Assembly (NCBI GenBank): GCA_003161555.1
Contig: PMOG01000073.1
Location: forward strand, 1-43,354
Direction of reading: 5' to 3'
DNA: 43,354 nt
DNA from: Vulcanimicrobiota bacterium
Lineage (GTDB): Bacteria; Vulcanimicrobiota; Vulcanimicrobiia; Vulcanimicrobiales; Vulcanimicrobiaceae
Shown here: piece by piece, positions 24,276-32,778 of the stretch
Layout: each line of letters starts with the position of its first letter
Numbering within the stretch: position 1 is the stretch's first letter
Notes under the pieces: generated by a model
The model's database searches: none
Told to the model about the DNA's origin: nothing
The model's input: the letters and a program-made list of their open reading frames with translations, nothing else
Program-made: the position numbers and the translations under genes

Positions 24276-26024
24276 TCACAGTTTACAATTTCCGTGCACC
24301 ACCGTCACCTTTGATGGATCAAACATTCCGTGAACTTGGAACGTTCTGTCTCGAATGGAATCGGTAGGTACGATCGCCAACCCTCGACCATCTGCAAAAC
24401 ATTGCAGATTAGGATCGCTGCTACTCCCATTGACCGTCTCGTGAAAGTGCTGCCACTCAGCATCTATCGTATCACCCGGTGCATTGAGTTCGGAACCGAT
24501 CTGAAGATAGAGCACGTCGTCTGCACGAAAGAAACGATCCTCTTCCGCTGAAAATACTTGCTTCCCATCAACAAATAGCCGAATTACGCCTTGCTGACGC
24601 TTGATTTCAATATCGTGCCAGCCATCTGGAATGAATGAGCCTTCGACATATTTCAGCGGCTGCTGGAACAGTTGGTCCGCCACAAACGTTTGGAGGCGGA
24701 ATTGTCGACGCGCATCACGGATTATTCCGACCTGTAAAAATGGCGCGATCAACGACTCCGGGCCGCGGTTTGCAATCACCATAAGCCAAGCCGCCGAAAA
24801 GTCATGGTTCCCTTGGATCTGCGACAATTGAACGTTAGCTTTAAACGTATAGCTACGGGGAAGATAAAGTCGATATGCAGTAGCGATTGCATTGCGCATT
24901 TTTGTGGGACTGAGGTGCACGGGTGCCGCGTAGCCGGTGAGTTCAACGAAGCCGACACCGATTTGTTCTCCGCCAGTTGCCTCATCTTGGAGTTCGACGG
25001 CACCCTTCCAGTAAGGCTCGCCGCCTGCGGAGGGAACCACTTCCTGGTCCAACGCGACACCGCGTACCGAGAACGTGCCAAGTGACGGAAGCTTCACATC
25101 CCAAAAAGCGGGGTAGGCAACTGCCGAGTGAGGACTCATCCATCGGGCTCCGCCGCGAATACTGACGTGAAAGACAGAAGCCGTTAGGTGAGTGGTCTTG
25201 CCGTCACGATCGACTAACGTTCCGCTTGACTCGGCGCTATAGCTGCCATCCTCTCGGCGAAAAAGATACAGCATTACTTCGCGCCCATCGTTGAACTGAA
25301 AACCGAACCAATCCCAGCCAACTACATCTGCCGGCAGCTCAGCGTCAAACTGATGGTCCATCCACGATAGACCCGAGACAGCTAGGGTAGCACCGTTGAA
25401 CGTTAGCTTGCCGGAAGTACGCAAACGCGTATAAGAATAGTAGCGAGAGGAGCAAGACGAACACGGTCCCGTACGCAAAATGCCTGAGGCACCGTGCGCG
25501 ACCCTCGCCTTATCAGCCGTCGACATAAGGTCGATGCCAGTTAGGCCATTAGTTGCAGTCGCTCGTAAGTAGCGGCCACGGCCAAGCGGCTCGCCTTCGA
25601 GACGCCAGTTATCAAGATGCACGCTGAGGCCGCTCTCGCTTGCCCCTGCTATACCGAGTGACTGCCTTGCCAGGCGGTCTACGACCGAGAAACCACGCGT
25701 ATCTTCGTTCGTAATCGCGAGCACCGCGTGGTAGAAATTGGGCGCATCCCACGCTTCTGAGGTTCGGGACATTGTCCGATGTGGCAAGGCAAACCGGAAA
25801 AAACTGAGCTGGTAATCGAACTCATGCCCAGTCGAATCTTTAAGGTGTCCCGTCAGATGCCACCATTCAGATCGCGAAGACCGATGGACACCATCTGACA
25901 CTCCGTCCGCGAGCGCGCCCGGCGACGGACTGAAGACTGCCGCCGAGGCTACATGATCGGCTGCTAGCGGAACTTGAGGATAGCCGAGTACACAGCACAG
26001 CAATCCATAGAATAGGCTTTTCAT
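24276..26024 (-). CDS. AttH/CrtC-like exported lipocalin-fold protein with C-terminal LamG-like domain
   Basis: 582 residues. Signal peptide MKSLFYGLLCCVLGYPQVPL. The next 370 residues form the CrtC/AttH (carotenoid hydratase-like, paired lipocalin) fold: SEWWHLTGHLKDSTG, YQLSFFRFALPHRT, YHAVLAITNEDTRGF, VSGLSWMDHQFD and GWDWFGFQFNDGREVMLYLF. The last 170 residues look like a concanavalin/LamG beta-sandwich (YTFKANVQLSQIQGNHDFSA, GWHDIEIKRQQGVIRLFVDG). AttH partners an FtsX-type exporter (AttE-F-G) in Agrobacterium and other bacteria and is thought to bind a hydrophobic ligand outside the inner membrane. The start overlaps the permease stop (ATGA). The extra LamG domain is unusual for the family. 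Confidence 0.85.
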   Translation of the reverse strand: MKSLFYGLLCCVLGYPQVPLAADHVASAAVFSPSPGALADGVSDGVHRSSRSEWWHLTGHLKDSTGHEFDYQLSFFRFALPHRTMSRTSEAWDAPNFYHAVLAITNEDTRGFSVVDRLARQSLGIAGASESGLSVHLDNWRLEGEPLGRGRYLRATATNGLTGIDLMSTADKARVAHGASGILRTGPCSSCSSRYYSYTRLRTSGKLTFNGATLAVSGLSWMDHQFDAELPADVVGWDWFGFQFNDGREVMLYLFRREDGSYSAESSGTLVDRDGKTTHLTASVFHVSIRGGARWMSPHSAVAYPAFWDVKLPSLGTFSVRGVALDQEVVPSAGGEPYWKGAVELQDEATGGEQIGVGFVELTGYAAPVHLSPTKMRNAIATAYRLYLPRSYTFKANVQLSQIQGNHDFSAAWLMVIANRGPESLIAPFLQVGIIRDARRQFRLQTFVADQLFQQPLKYVEGSFIPDGWHDIEIKRQQGVIRLFVDGKQVFSAEEDRFFRADDVLYLQIGSELNAPGDTIDAEWQHFHETVNGSSSDPNLQCFADGRGLAIVPTDSIRDRTFQVHGMFDPSKVTVVHGNCKL

Positions 26025-28258
26025 TCCACGCGAATCGCCAGATCGGTCCGAATCCTACTTGCGATGCGCGCCGGGTATGTGCCGGCTAAGAGAACAGCTA
26101 TCGTGCTTAGTAATGCAAGCCATGCCGCTAGGCGGTAGGGAATAGGTATTTCGCTGAGAGATGGTACCGGCACTTGAACGCCGCCGTAGACAAGAGTGAC
26201 TGCGAGGAAGAAACCGAGCAGGACGCCGATCGTAGCCGCGAGCAGGCCGATTAGAGCCGCTTCGCTCAGCACCATCAGTTGCACTCCGATGCGAGCGAAA
26301 CCGAGGTACCGGAGGGTAGCAATCTCGACGCGTCGTTCAAGTACACGCGCCGCAAGCCCGGACGCAAGCCCGAAGATGGCGAGGCCAAGTGTAACCGCGC
26401 TGAATACATACGTGAGTCCGAACGTTCCCTTAAAAATCGACTGAATACGGGTGCGCAACTCTCGTGTCGTTTGTACGCTTATTAGGCGCGGAGTCAATCT
26501 TCGGATCAGGCGCGATCGCAAGCTTATCAGATTCGTGCCAGGAATCGCCGTGATAACCGCTTGGCTTTGATCGCTGCCCGGCGTGCTCCGCAAGCGTGGT
26601 TTGCCGCCACTTGGAAATGGAGCGAGCTGGGCGACGCCTGCAGTCGCGGCTATCAGAGCCAAATCACCTGGATGCCAAGCCCCGACTGAGACACCGAAAC
26701 CGTCACTCGGCTTGATTACAAGGTCGCCGGGAAGAACTTGGCTCGCCCACATATCGACGGCACCACTATACGCGGAAACCGCGAACACGGCTACGACCAT
26801 CATTGCGGACGCAACAGTCATCGAAGCGAATGCGGCGGCCGAACGACGTGGCAATGCGGCAAGGTATAACGCAGCAAATCGTATCTCTGGAAGGAGTGGA
26901 GCATTGCGACCTAGTGCAACCACACTACGGATGGTCCAGGGAATGCAGAGCACTACGCCGACCGCTGCGACTACACTCACACCGCTTACCAGGAGCACCG
27001 GGGCGTCGATCCGACGGTATAGAAGGACGAGACACGCAGCAACGGACGCGGCGAGCCCGAATAGCGCAAGCCCTAAGTCCGCTTTTGCATTGCCGCGCCC
27101 GTTCGACGCCGCTTCCCCGACTGCGTCTAGAGCCGGAAGTATAGCGGCAGCAATCGCGATGAGAATGCCGCAGAGAAACGCGCGCAACAGGCCCGGAAAA
27201 TCGTACACGACGCCGTCAGGCAACGTGCCGGCAACCGATCCGCCCATGAGAGGCGCGAGGGCAAACCAAGTAAAGAAAAGGCTTAAAGTGATTCCCTCCA
27301 TCGAACCTACAACCCCGATCAGGAAGCCTTCAGTCAGGAATGCTTTAACGATAGCTGCGCGGCTTGCACCCAGGCTGCGGAACGTTCTTATTTCGGGACG
27401 GCGTTGCTCTACCGACAATGCGATCCCATTGTAAATCAGGGTAGCGGCAACGAGTAAGCCCAGAGCGGAAACGGTAGCAAGGCTGACCCCAAAGTTGCGC
27501 AGTACGTCGAACAATGTTTGCGAAGAGTTCGGCAGAGTTACGAATCGGGTCCCTATAGGCAAATGTGTCTGCATTATCCCGCGGACGGCGCCTAATCGAA
27601 CCGGGTCGACAATGCAGTCGATGCGATCAATATAGCGCGAGTCACCATTCAGCTGTTGAGCAACCCCGAGGTCCACGAAAACAATGCTTGAATCGACGTC
27701 CGCTACGGCCGGCGGAAGAATGCCGGCAACGCGAAGGCGGAGTTGTCTAGACTCAGCCGTGCCGGTTAGCCACGAGCCTACAGAGAGGCGATATCGAGTG
27801 GCAACGCGAGTCGATATGATCGCCCCGGGATCACCGAGCAACGCCTGAGCGGACGGCTGGCTCCCCCAAGCGTCGAATGCCCCGGGCCTGATCGTGCGAA
27901 TCTCGGCGTCCCTAGGCAACGGCTGAAGCATATCGAGACCGACGAGGTTGAGTATTTCGCCCCGCCGGTCGCCTATAGATATCGGCCGCTCGATCACCGG
28001 ATCAGCCGAAAGAACTCCCGGAACCGCGCGCACCACGGCGAGAACCTGCTCGTTAAGCCGATGGGGCAACGCGAACACCGATAGGTTAACCTTATCATCA
28101 GCGGTATGGACGCCCGCGGCGAAGGAGGCGTTCGCTGTCGCGATGACGGTCGCGGTCGTGGCCGCCAGCGCAACGCCCAAGGCGGTAGCCACGGCAGCGA
28201 TTAGCGAGCGAAGTCCGTTTTGACGCAAATAGGCCGCTACTAGAACGTCGAAGATCAC
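26021..28258 (-). CDS. FtsX/MacB-type ABC permease, two-module fusion (AttFG-like)
   Basis: 745 residues with an N-terminal membrane anchor (SLIAAVATALGVALAATTAT), a periplasmic MacB_PCD-like region (about 40-235; VRAVPGVLSADPVIERPISI), and a first FtsX module (VSALGLLVAATLIYNGIALS, EIRTFRSLGASRAAIVKAFL). Middle helices and a second periplasmic part follow, then a second FtsX module (VFSAVTLGLAIFGLASGLAA, RRVEIATLRYLGFARIGVQL, LIGLLAATIGVLLGFFLAVT). Two FtsX cores in one chain match a fusion of the AttF and AttG half-permeases. The complex would use ATP to drive transfer of a lipid or hydrophobic molecule at the inner membrane. It starts one base after the ATPase stop. Confidence 0.88.
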   Translation of the reverse strand: MIFDVLVAAYLRQNGLRSLIAAVATALGVALAATTATVIATANASFAAGVHTADDKVNLSVFALPHRLNEQVLAVVRAVPGVLSADPVIERPISIGDRRGEILNLVGLDMLQPLPRDAEIRTIRPGAFDAWGSQPSAQALLGDPGAIISTRVATRYRLSVGSWLTGTAESRQLRLRVAGILPPAVADVDSSIVFVDLGVAQQLNGDSRYIDRIDCIVDPVRLGAVRGIMQTHLPIGTRFVTLPNSSQTLFDVLRNFGVSLATVSALGLLVAATLIYNGIALSVEQRRPEIRTFRSLGASRAAIVKAFLTEGFLIGVVGSMEGITLSLFFTWFALAPLMGGSVAGTLPDGVVYDFPGLLRAFLCGILIAIAAAILPALDAVGEAASNGRGNAKADLGLALFGLAASVAACLVLLYRRIDAPVLLVSGVSVVAAVGVVLCIPWTIRSVVALGRNAPLLPEIRFAALYLAALPRRSAAAFASMTVASAMMVVAVFAVSAYSGAVDMWASQVLPGDLVIKPSDGFGVSVGAWHPGDLALIAATAGVAQLAPFPSGGKPRLRSTPGSDQSQAVITAIPGTNLISLRSRLIRRLTPRLISVQTTRELRTRIQSIFKGTFGLTYVFSAVTLGLAIFGLASGLAARVLERRVEIATLRYLGFARIGVQLMVLSEAALIGLLAATIGVLLGFFLAVTLVYGGVQVPVPSLSEIPIPYRLAAWLALLSTIAVLLAGTYPARIASRIRTDLAIRVE

Positions 28259-28259
28259 A

Positions 28260-28955
28260 TCAACGCTCTACTCGGCCGTCCTGCATGCAGATGACGCGAT
28301 CACACAATGAGGCTGCGGCATTGGAATGAGAGGCCAGCAGTATGGACTGCCCCCCGAATGCGAGCTCGCGAAACAACTGCATTACTTGCATAGCATTCCG
28401 GGAGTCGAGATTGCCGGTCGGCTCATCGGCAAGAACGACCGCGGGCCCGTGGATCGTAGCGCGAGCGATCGCAACACGCTGGGCCTCTCCGCCGGACAGC
28501 TCATCCGGGTAGCTTCGTGCCTTTCTCTCAAGTCCGACCGCCTCGAGCGCAGCAGATACACGGTCAAGGATCTCAAAGCGCCCGTGTCCTTGAAGGACAA
28601 GAGGGACACCGATATTCTCCGCGACAGTCATTGTTGGCAGAAGGTTGAAGAACTGAAACACCGTACCAACACGAGTTCGACGCAGCAAAGTCATCGCCGA
28701 ATCGCTCAATGTCGTCGTTGCCTGACCTTCAATGGTGACGACTCCAGAAGTCGGACGATCGACACAACCAACAAGAGCAAGTAGCGTACTCTTCCCGCAA
28801 CCGCTCGGTCCGGTAAGCGCCACCATCTCGCCGGTTGAAACCTCAAAAGAGACGTCGTCCACCGCCGGTACGCCGTCTCGGCTAGCACCGTAAACCTTCG
28901 TGACGGCACTTAAACGGACAGGCAAAGTCTCAAAATGAGCTTCTGATCCGATCAC
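28260..28955 (-). CDS. ABC transporter ATP-binding protein (LolD/MacB/AttE-like)
   Basis: 231 residues, a single nucleotide-binding domain. Walker A GPSGCGKST (49-57), Q-loop FQFFNLLPTMTVAENIG (Q101), signature LSGGEAQRVAIARA (from L153), Walker B VVLADEPTGNLDS and H-loop LLASHS. The Q-loop and 'NLLPTMT' sequence are typical of the FtsE/LolD/MacB group that powers FtsX-type permeases without classical transport helices. It is first in the three-gene operon with the permease and AttH-like genes. The ATG at 28955 is preceded by only a weak AGAAG. G+C is lower than core genes. Confidence 0.93.
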   Translation of the reverse strand: MIGSEAHFETLPVRLSAVTKVYGASRDGVPAVDDVSFEVSTGEMVALTGPSGCGKSTLLALVGCVDRPTSGVVTIEGQATTTLSDSAMTLLRRTRVGTVFQFFNLLPTMTVAENIGVPLVLQGHGRFEILDRVSAALEAVGLERKARSYPDELSGGEAQRVAIARATIHGPAVVLADEPTGNLDSRNAMQVMQLFRELAFGGQSILLASHSNAAASLCDRVICMQDGRVER

Positions 28956-29462
28956 TTCTCTTAAACGCTTCTAGCAACGCGATTTAATCCCCCAGGCGCA
29001 GGCCGTCGCTTTGACCTAGGGTCCCAGCGCGGGTCGCATGGTAGTTACGCCGGATATCTCAGAATCATTGGTTCTACGGGAGCGTGCGAGCCGTTCGTCG
29101 AGGCGACGAACCTTAGGCATTCCAATGTAAATGGTCGCTCGCAAAGTCCACCGCAATCCGGTCCCGACCGTTGCGCTCGACCACTCGACCTTCGCTGATC
29201 GTCTTCCGCGGGTTCGACGGCCCTCGGCCCGGACATGTTGGTCGTTTGTGGCTTACGTTGATGGTAGCCCGTATTGGTCGGGCAAGAACGTAGTCGGCAT
29301 GACGCAGTTTCCGTGGTGCTATACGAATCGAGCCGCGGTTGCCAAACGGTTGCCGTCGGTGGCAACCGCCGGTGGCCTTGGTTGACCTCCAGGTACCGGG
29401 AAAGCCGCGTCGTTATCGCGTCGGCGGCCGTCCCTGACCTTCGGAATCCCTCACGCAACGGT
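28956..29462. other. Gene-free right end of the integrative element
   Basis: Reading frames on both strands here are low in coding character (many Cys/Thr/Pro, no recognisable fold) and none has a ribosome site. It should contain the promoter of the cargo operon (near 28956-29000) and the right arm of the attachment region, including the CGGTTGCC repeats. Confidence 0.5.
29336..29368 (+). repeat. Arm-type repeats near attR (CGGTTGCC x2 plus one inverted)
   Basis: CGGTTGCC at 29336-29343 and 29347-29354 (period 11), then the inverted copy GGCAACCG at 29361-29368. The direct pair matches the pair 47-65 bases inside attL. Here the pair is about 110-125 bases inside attR. Confidence 0.65.
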
Positions 29463-29482
29463 TTCGAATCCCGTTGGGGCTA
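29463..29482 (+). repeat. attR core: displaced 3' end of tRNA-Glu
   Basis: An exact copy of 18189-18208. It is followed by CCA (29483-29485) and then the displaced tRNA terminator, so this is the original chromosomal 3' end of the tRNA gene. Confidence 0.9.
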
Positions 29483-29488
29483 CCACTT

Positions 29489-29514
29489 AAAACCTCGCTA
29501 CGGCGGGGTTTTTT
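29489..29514 (+). terminator. Original rho-independent terminator of the tRNA-Glu transcript
   Basis: AAAACCTCGC (29489-29498), loop TACG, GCGGGGTTTT (29503-29512), then T-run. It now lies 11 kb from the tRNA body because of the insertion. Confidence 0.85.
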
Positions 29515-29715
29515 CTATGTTCGGAGCCCTGAAATTGACTCCGCGTAACAACCGGTCAGCACCGAGCGAAGCGCCAATAAGAAAGGGGCACGCGTTCGAG
29601 CGCGGGACTTCGTGAGCGCTAGAGTAGAGCCGCGTATGTTGTCGTGTCAAATAAAAAGCCCCGCGCCTTAAGTCTTTTGGTAGGCAGTCCAGGCGTCTTG
29701 ACGCGTTATTGGCCG

Positions 29716-30741
29716 CTAACTCGGCGAGTCATTATCGTACACTGCAATAATGGACTTGCCGAATAGCTCCGATTGGCTCGTCTCGTTGCTCATACGCCCA
29801 ACGGCGTCGAGCAGCAACGCGTCATTTTGCGGTATAGGGTAGGCCTTCTCACTGACGCGAACCCCCAGTATATGGACGCCGAGCATTCCGATGACAACCA
29901 TGGGCTGTCCAGATAAGGTGACGATGAAGGCAAAATGGTGACTGTCAGGCGCGATATTGATGGAACGCAACATCCCATTGACGTCCATCGATGAATTCAG
30001 TTGAATTGCCGGCCCGGAAGGGACGCCGTCATTCAACCACGATCTCATGGCGGCGGCAATCGAATCATCGAGCCATTCATCTCCAAGCCAGTACCATGCC
30101 ATTTCATATGCTATCTTCAGAAGCCCCATCTGGTGGCCGCCGCGATTCATGGGCACGTCGACCGCTACGACAATATCCGAGTTGCTTGTTTCCAAACTGG
30201 CAATGAACTGCTTAGTCACTTCCGCGATAATCGCTTCGTCCCGAACGTCGCGCTTTCTAAGGGCGCTCCTGACCAACATCGGAATCCTGTCGTTATCCTT
30301 GGGCGCAACAACCGTATCTGGGCTCGGGCCGATTGATTGTAGTGAACCGTCGTCCTTATACGTAATGATGAAGTCGCTTTTCGTTACCGACTCAAGCCTA
30401 GTCTCACCATCTGGTTCTCTTATTACTCGAACCATTAAACCCGGTTCGGTTGGATGAGGGATTGGTTTCTTAATGGCATCGCCTACAGGGTCAGGAACAG
30501 ACCCGCGATGCCCCTTCAATCCAAGTTCGATGCGGCGTTGCAAAAGATCGTACTGTTTTTGAAGTGGCCCGTCCGCGAAGTCCCCTAACCTATTATCACA
30601 CGTCTCGCAAACTCGATGAATGGTGAAAGACCCGCCCAACCCGTATGGGAAAACGTGCTCTCCCGAACCAGTACGCTCGGGCTTATCCTTGAGACATATT
30701 ATGCAGAGCACAGAATCATTATAGGTCTGGATGCAGTCCAA
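29716..30741 (-). CDS. HNH-type zinc-finger nuclease-like protein with large unknown C-terminal region
   Basis: 341 residues. The first 55 residues hold an HNH_5-like motif: C13-x2-C16, GEH (E28-H29), FPYGLGG and C45-x2-C48 followed by DNRLGDF. This is the treble-clef HNH layout (CxxC...EH...CxxCN). The remaining 285 residues are mixed alpha/beta (DDGSLQSIGPSPDTVV, MGLLKIAYEMAWYWLGDEWL, FAFIVTLSGQPMVVIGMLGV) and unrecognised. Such proteins are common in defence islands, where they may cut invading DNA. Start TTG at 30741, with GTG at 30711 as an alternative; neither has a strong ribosome site. It lies 134 bases downstream of the three-gene operon on the same strand. Confidence 0.7.
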   Translation of the reverse strand: MDCIQTYNDSVLCIICLKDKPERTGSGEHVFPYGLGGSFTIHRVCETCDNRLGDFADGPLQKQYDLLQRRIELGLKGHRGSVPDPVGDAIKKPIPHPTEPGLMVRVIREPDGETRLESVTKSDFIITYKDDGSLQSIGPSPDTVVAPKDNDRIPMLVRSALRKRDVRDEAIIAEVTKQFIASLETSNSDIVVAVDVPMNRGGHQMGLLKIAYEMAWYWLGDEWLDDSIAAAMRSWLNDGVPSGPAIQLNSSMDVNGMLRSINIAPDSHHFAFIVTLSGQPMVVIGMLGVHILGVRVSEKAYPIPQNDALLLDAVGRMSNETSQSELFGKSIIAVYDNDSPS

Positions 30742-30875
30742 ATCAAACTGTCCGCGAGGTTTTTAGAATCACTTTTTTGATTGCTATGACCACTCCTAAA
30801 CGCCCAGCCCATAGATCATCGTTAGTCGGCGGATTGCCTTCACTGCGTACCGTGTGTGCGCGTGAGCCTCTCGCC

Positions 30876-32024
30876 CTAGAAATCGACAAACGATCGCGCT
30901 GCCGGGTTGTAGCGACGCTGTGTCACGTCGGGGCCGCCTAATGCTTCAGGAGTCAGCTGTCTCGCGGCAAAGGGGTTGTGAAGGATTAGATATTCCGGTC
31001 CGCCCACGAACCTTCGAGTGTACGAGATCACAGCACTAATCCGTGTGTTACTGTCGGGGCGAAATGCGCCGTCTGCGTCCCGCCAATTGACGAAATTGCC
31101 ATTCATGACCCTGAGGGATTCGGTCCCAAAGCACGCGTCCATGACATCTTCGTCATGCATAAAGGTGCTGTTCGTGCGATCGATCACGACGATGCCGGAC
31201 TCTCCCTGGGGCAGTTGTCGGATTGCTTCACGGATTCGGCGGCGGGCTTGATCACTGTGCTCATCGCCAAAAACGTATTCGCGGCCCATTGAACTTGCAA
31301 GGTAGCCTCCGTTTTCGGATTCGGTCGCGTTCGCTTCGATTGAGAGCCCGTCAATCTCGAATGTAAACGGGAGCGCGCCCCCGGCAAGAAAATGCGCAGC
31401 GAACAGCTTTTTCATTTTCCGGACGAGTGCAGCTACATTAGCCGACTCGAGAGTTGCTTCACGAATATGTAGCGCATATGGTTGTTCGATTCGCCTAAGG
31501 CGCTGCATCACGTCTGCAGTAACAGAATCCGCGTCTTTGACATCAGGCAAATCTTGAAGTGACTTGACCTCAAACCACAACGTTAGGTCACCGCGAGAGG
31601 CGCTGAACTCGACTAGTTTAGTTCCGACCGGAGGCTCAAGTACAACATGGTAATGACGTTCTTTCATCCAAGCAGCAAAGTGGAGCTCGGAAAGCGCGGA
31701 AGCGTAAATCGAATAGGAGAGATGTCGAAACTTTGTCCGGAACTTCTCGAAGGAGCCTTCGGCCTTCAAAAAGTCAAGAAGCCGTGACAGCTCGAGCATC
31801 TGCCCAACTGCTGCTGCGTCATTTGGCTGCGCCAAGACGAAGAGCAGATAGTTTTCCGTGGTTCGACGACTCGATAGCTTGGTCAAAAACGCGTCGTCGT
31901 AGAGGTATTTCAAGCTGGGAAATTGCTCCGTCATCAGCTCACAGCGACCGCGGAGCACCTCCGCTGGCAGTAGCATGAGTTCGTCGATCGTCAAATCGCC
32001 ATCAGCTCGACCCTTCTTGCTCAT
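30876..32024 (-). CDS. PD-(D/E)XK nuclease-like protein (third gene of putative defence operon)
   Basis: 382 residues. After a helical N-terminal domain (1-105), the segment 110-155 has restriction-endonuclease-fold order: an alpha helix with E113 (LSELHFAAWMKERHYHVVLE), a strand carrying E139 (KLVEFSASRGD) in place of the 'PD' aspartate, then FEVKS with E152 and K154. This is the E...(D/E)...E-x-K pattern of PD-(D/E)XK enzymes. Later parts (SGIVVIDRTNSTFMHDEDVM, TRISAVISYTRRFVGGPEYL) resemble the C-terminal half of such nuclease-associated proteins. It overlaps the AbiU2-like gene by four bases (ATGA). The nuclease fold is an inference from motif spacing. Confidence 0.65.
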   Translation of the reverse strand: MSKKGRADGDLTIDELMLLPAEVLRGRCELMTEQFPSLKYLYDDAFLTKLSSRRTTENYLLFVLAQPNDAAAVGQMLELSRLLDFLKAEGSFEKFRTKFRHLSYSIYASALSELHFAAWMKERHYHVVLEPPVGTKLVEFSASRGDLTLWFEVKSLQDLPDVKDADSVTADVMQRLRRIEQPYALHIREATLESANVAALVRKMKKLFAAHFLAGGALPFTFEIDGLSIEANATESENGGYLASSMGREYVFGDEHSDQARRRIREAIRQLPQGESGIVVIDRTNSTFMHDEDVMDACFGTESLRVMNGNFVNWRDADGAFRPDSNTRISAVISYTRRFVGGPEYLILHNPFAARQLTPEALGGPDVTQRRYNPAARSFVDF

Positions 32025-32767
32025 TTGCCAGCCTCGCGTTGTCGCTCGAATTCAGGTCTGGTGATGCCCATATCGCTCAGCTCTTCATCGCTCACTCGAC
32101 GTGCGTAGACTGACGTCATAGTGTAGTCCCGGCACTGAGACTTCGGAACAAAGCGAATCTCGGATCCGAGGCTAAGGCGTTCGGCAAAGTCCGTCGGCGG
32201 AAGCCAGGGCGTCGCGAACAGGTGATGCCCCCAGTAGGGATCGCGGTCGATGACCCGACGTTCGTAGTTTTCGCCCTCAAGCCATCGCCAAATGGTGCCC
32301 ATCGTCTCGTCAACATACGCGAGCAGATTATCAAAGTCGGAATCGTTCGGAACGCCCATGACATCTGCATCTCGATGAGCTACTCGCTTTGCCACGTACT
32401 GATGCAATTTAGCGCGTCGCTTGCCGAGGTCCCGAATGACGAGTCGAACGTCGCCCTTTTCCGGGGCAATTGCAAAACTCTCTGCTCTAGCGACGTCAAT
32501 GCGTTCGAGTAACCCGGTCAAGGTGAGTTGGTCCGCTCGCCGATCGGTAATGGCCCGCAAAGCGATGTGCTGGTAGTTCTGATACCAAATGAACATGGCG
32601 TCGACGAAAAAATGGCCGAACCGCAACGCGGCTTGATCGGGCGAGATGAGAATTACCGATCGAAAGTCGTCGAATACGTCTTTGTAGTGCTTTAGCATGG
32701 CAATCTCGCGATCAACGGTATTGGCCAGGGCGATAAGCTCATCGCGCAGGGTGCGCTCTAGCCGCAT
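32021..32767 (-). CDS. AbiU2/HEPN-like helical protein (second gene of putative defence operon)
   Basis: 248 residues from the ATG at 32767 (a GTG at 32773 is equally possible; the open frame to 32854 overlaps the regulator gene). The first 110 residues are helical: LERTLRDELIALANTVDREI, then RFGHFFVDAMFIWYQNYQHI followed by ALRAITDRRADQLTLTGLLE. An 'R-x-x-D...L-T-L-x-x-L-L' helix pair of this form is typical of AbiU2-type HEPN-like proteins from abortive-infection systems. The rest (HQYVAKRVAHRDADVMGVPN, IWRWLEGENYERRVIDRDPY) contains R-x4-6-H-like pairs that might be HEPN RNase residues. It is coupled to the nuclease-like gene and follows the regulator by 11 bases. Confidence 0.6.
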   Translation of the reverse strand: MRLERTLRDELIALANTVDREIAMLKHYKDVFDDFRSVILISPDQAALRFGHFFVDAMFIWYQNYQHIALRAITDRRADQLTLTGLLERIDVARAESFAIAPEKGDVRLVIRDLGKRRAKLHQYVAKRVAHRDADVMGVPNDSDFDNLLAYVDETMGTIWRWLEGENYERRVIDRDPYWGHHLFATPWLPPTDFAERLSLGSEIRFVPKSQCRDYTMTSVYARRVSDEELSDMGITRPEFERQREAGK

Positions 32768-32778
32768 GTACACATCGT

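Larger units (their letters stand above)
18189..29482. mobile_element. Integrative genomic element in tRNA-Glu (about 11.3 kb)
   Basis: Bounded by a 20-base exact direct repeat of the tRNA-Glu 3' end, with an integrase gene next to attL and reading toward it, arm-type repeats just inside both ends, and a terminator replacing the one displaced from the tRNA. It holds an integrase, a DUF5677-like protein, a repressor/excisionase pair, small genes, a second tyrosine recombinase, a GNAT enzyme and an AttEFGH-type operon. No structural phage genes, relaxase or replication genes are visible, so it looks like a non-self-transmissible island rather than a prophage or ICE. The integrase frameshift suggests it may be immobile without help. 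Confidence 0.88.

Noticed and set aside
29045-29458. 137-codon minus-strand and 84-codon plus-strand frames at the right end of the element
   Set aside because: They overlap each other, contain the integrase arm repeats and show no fold-like pattern.
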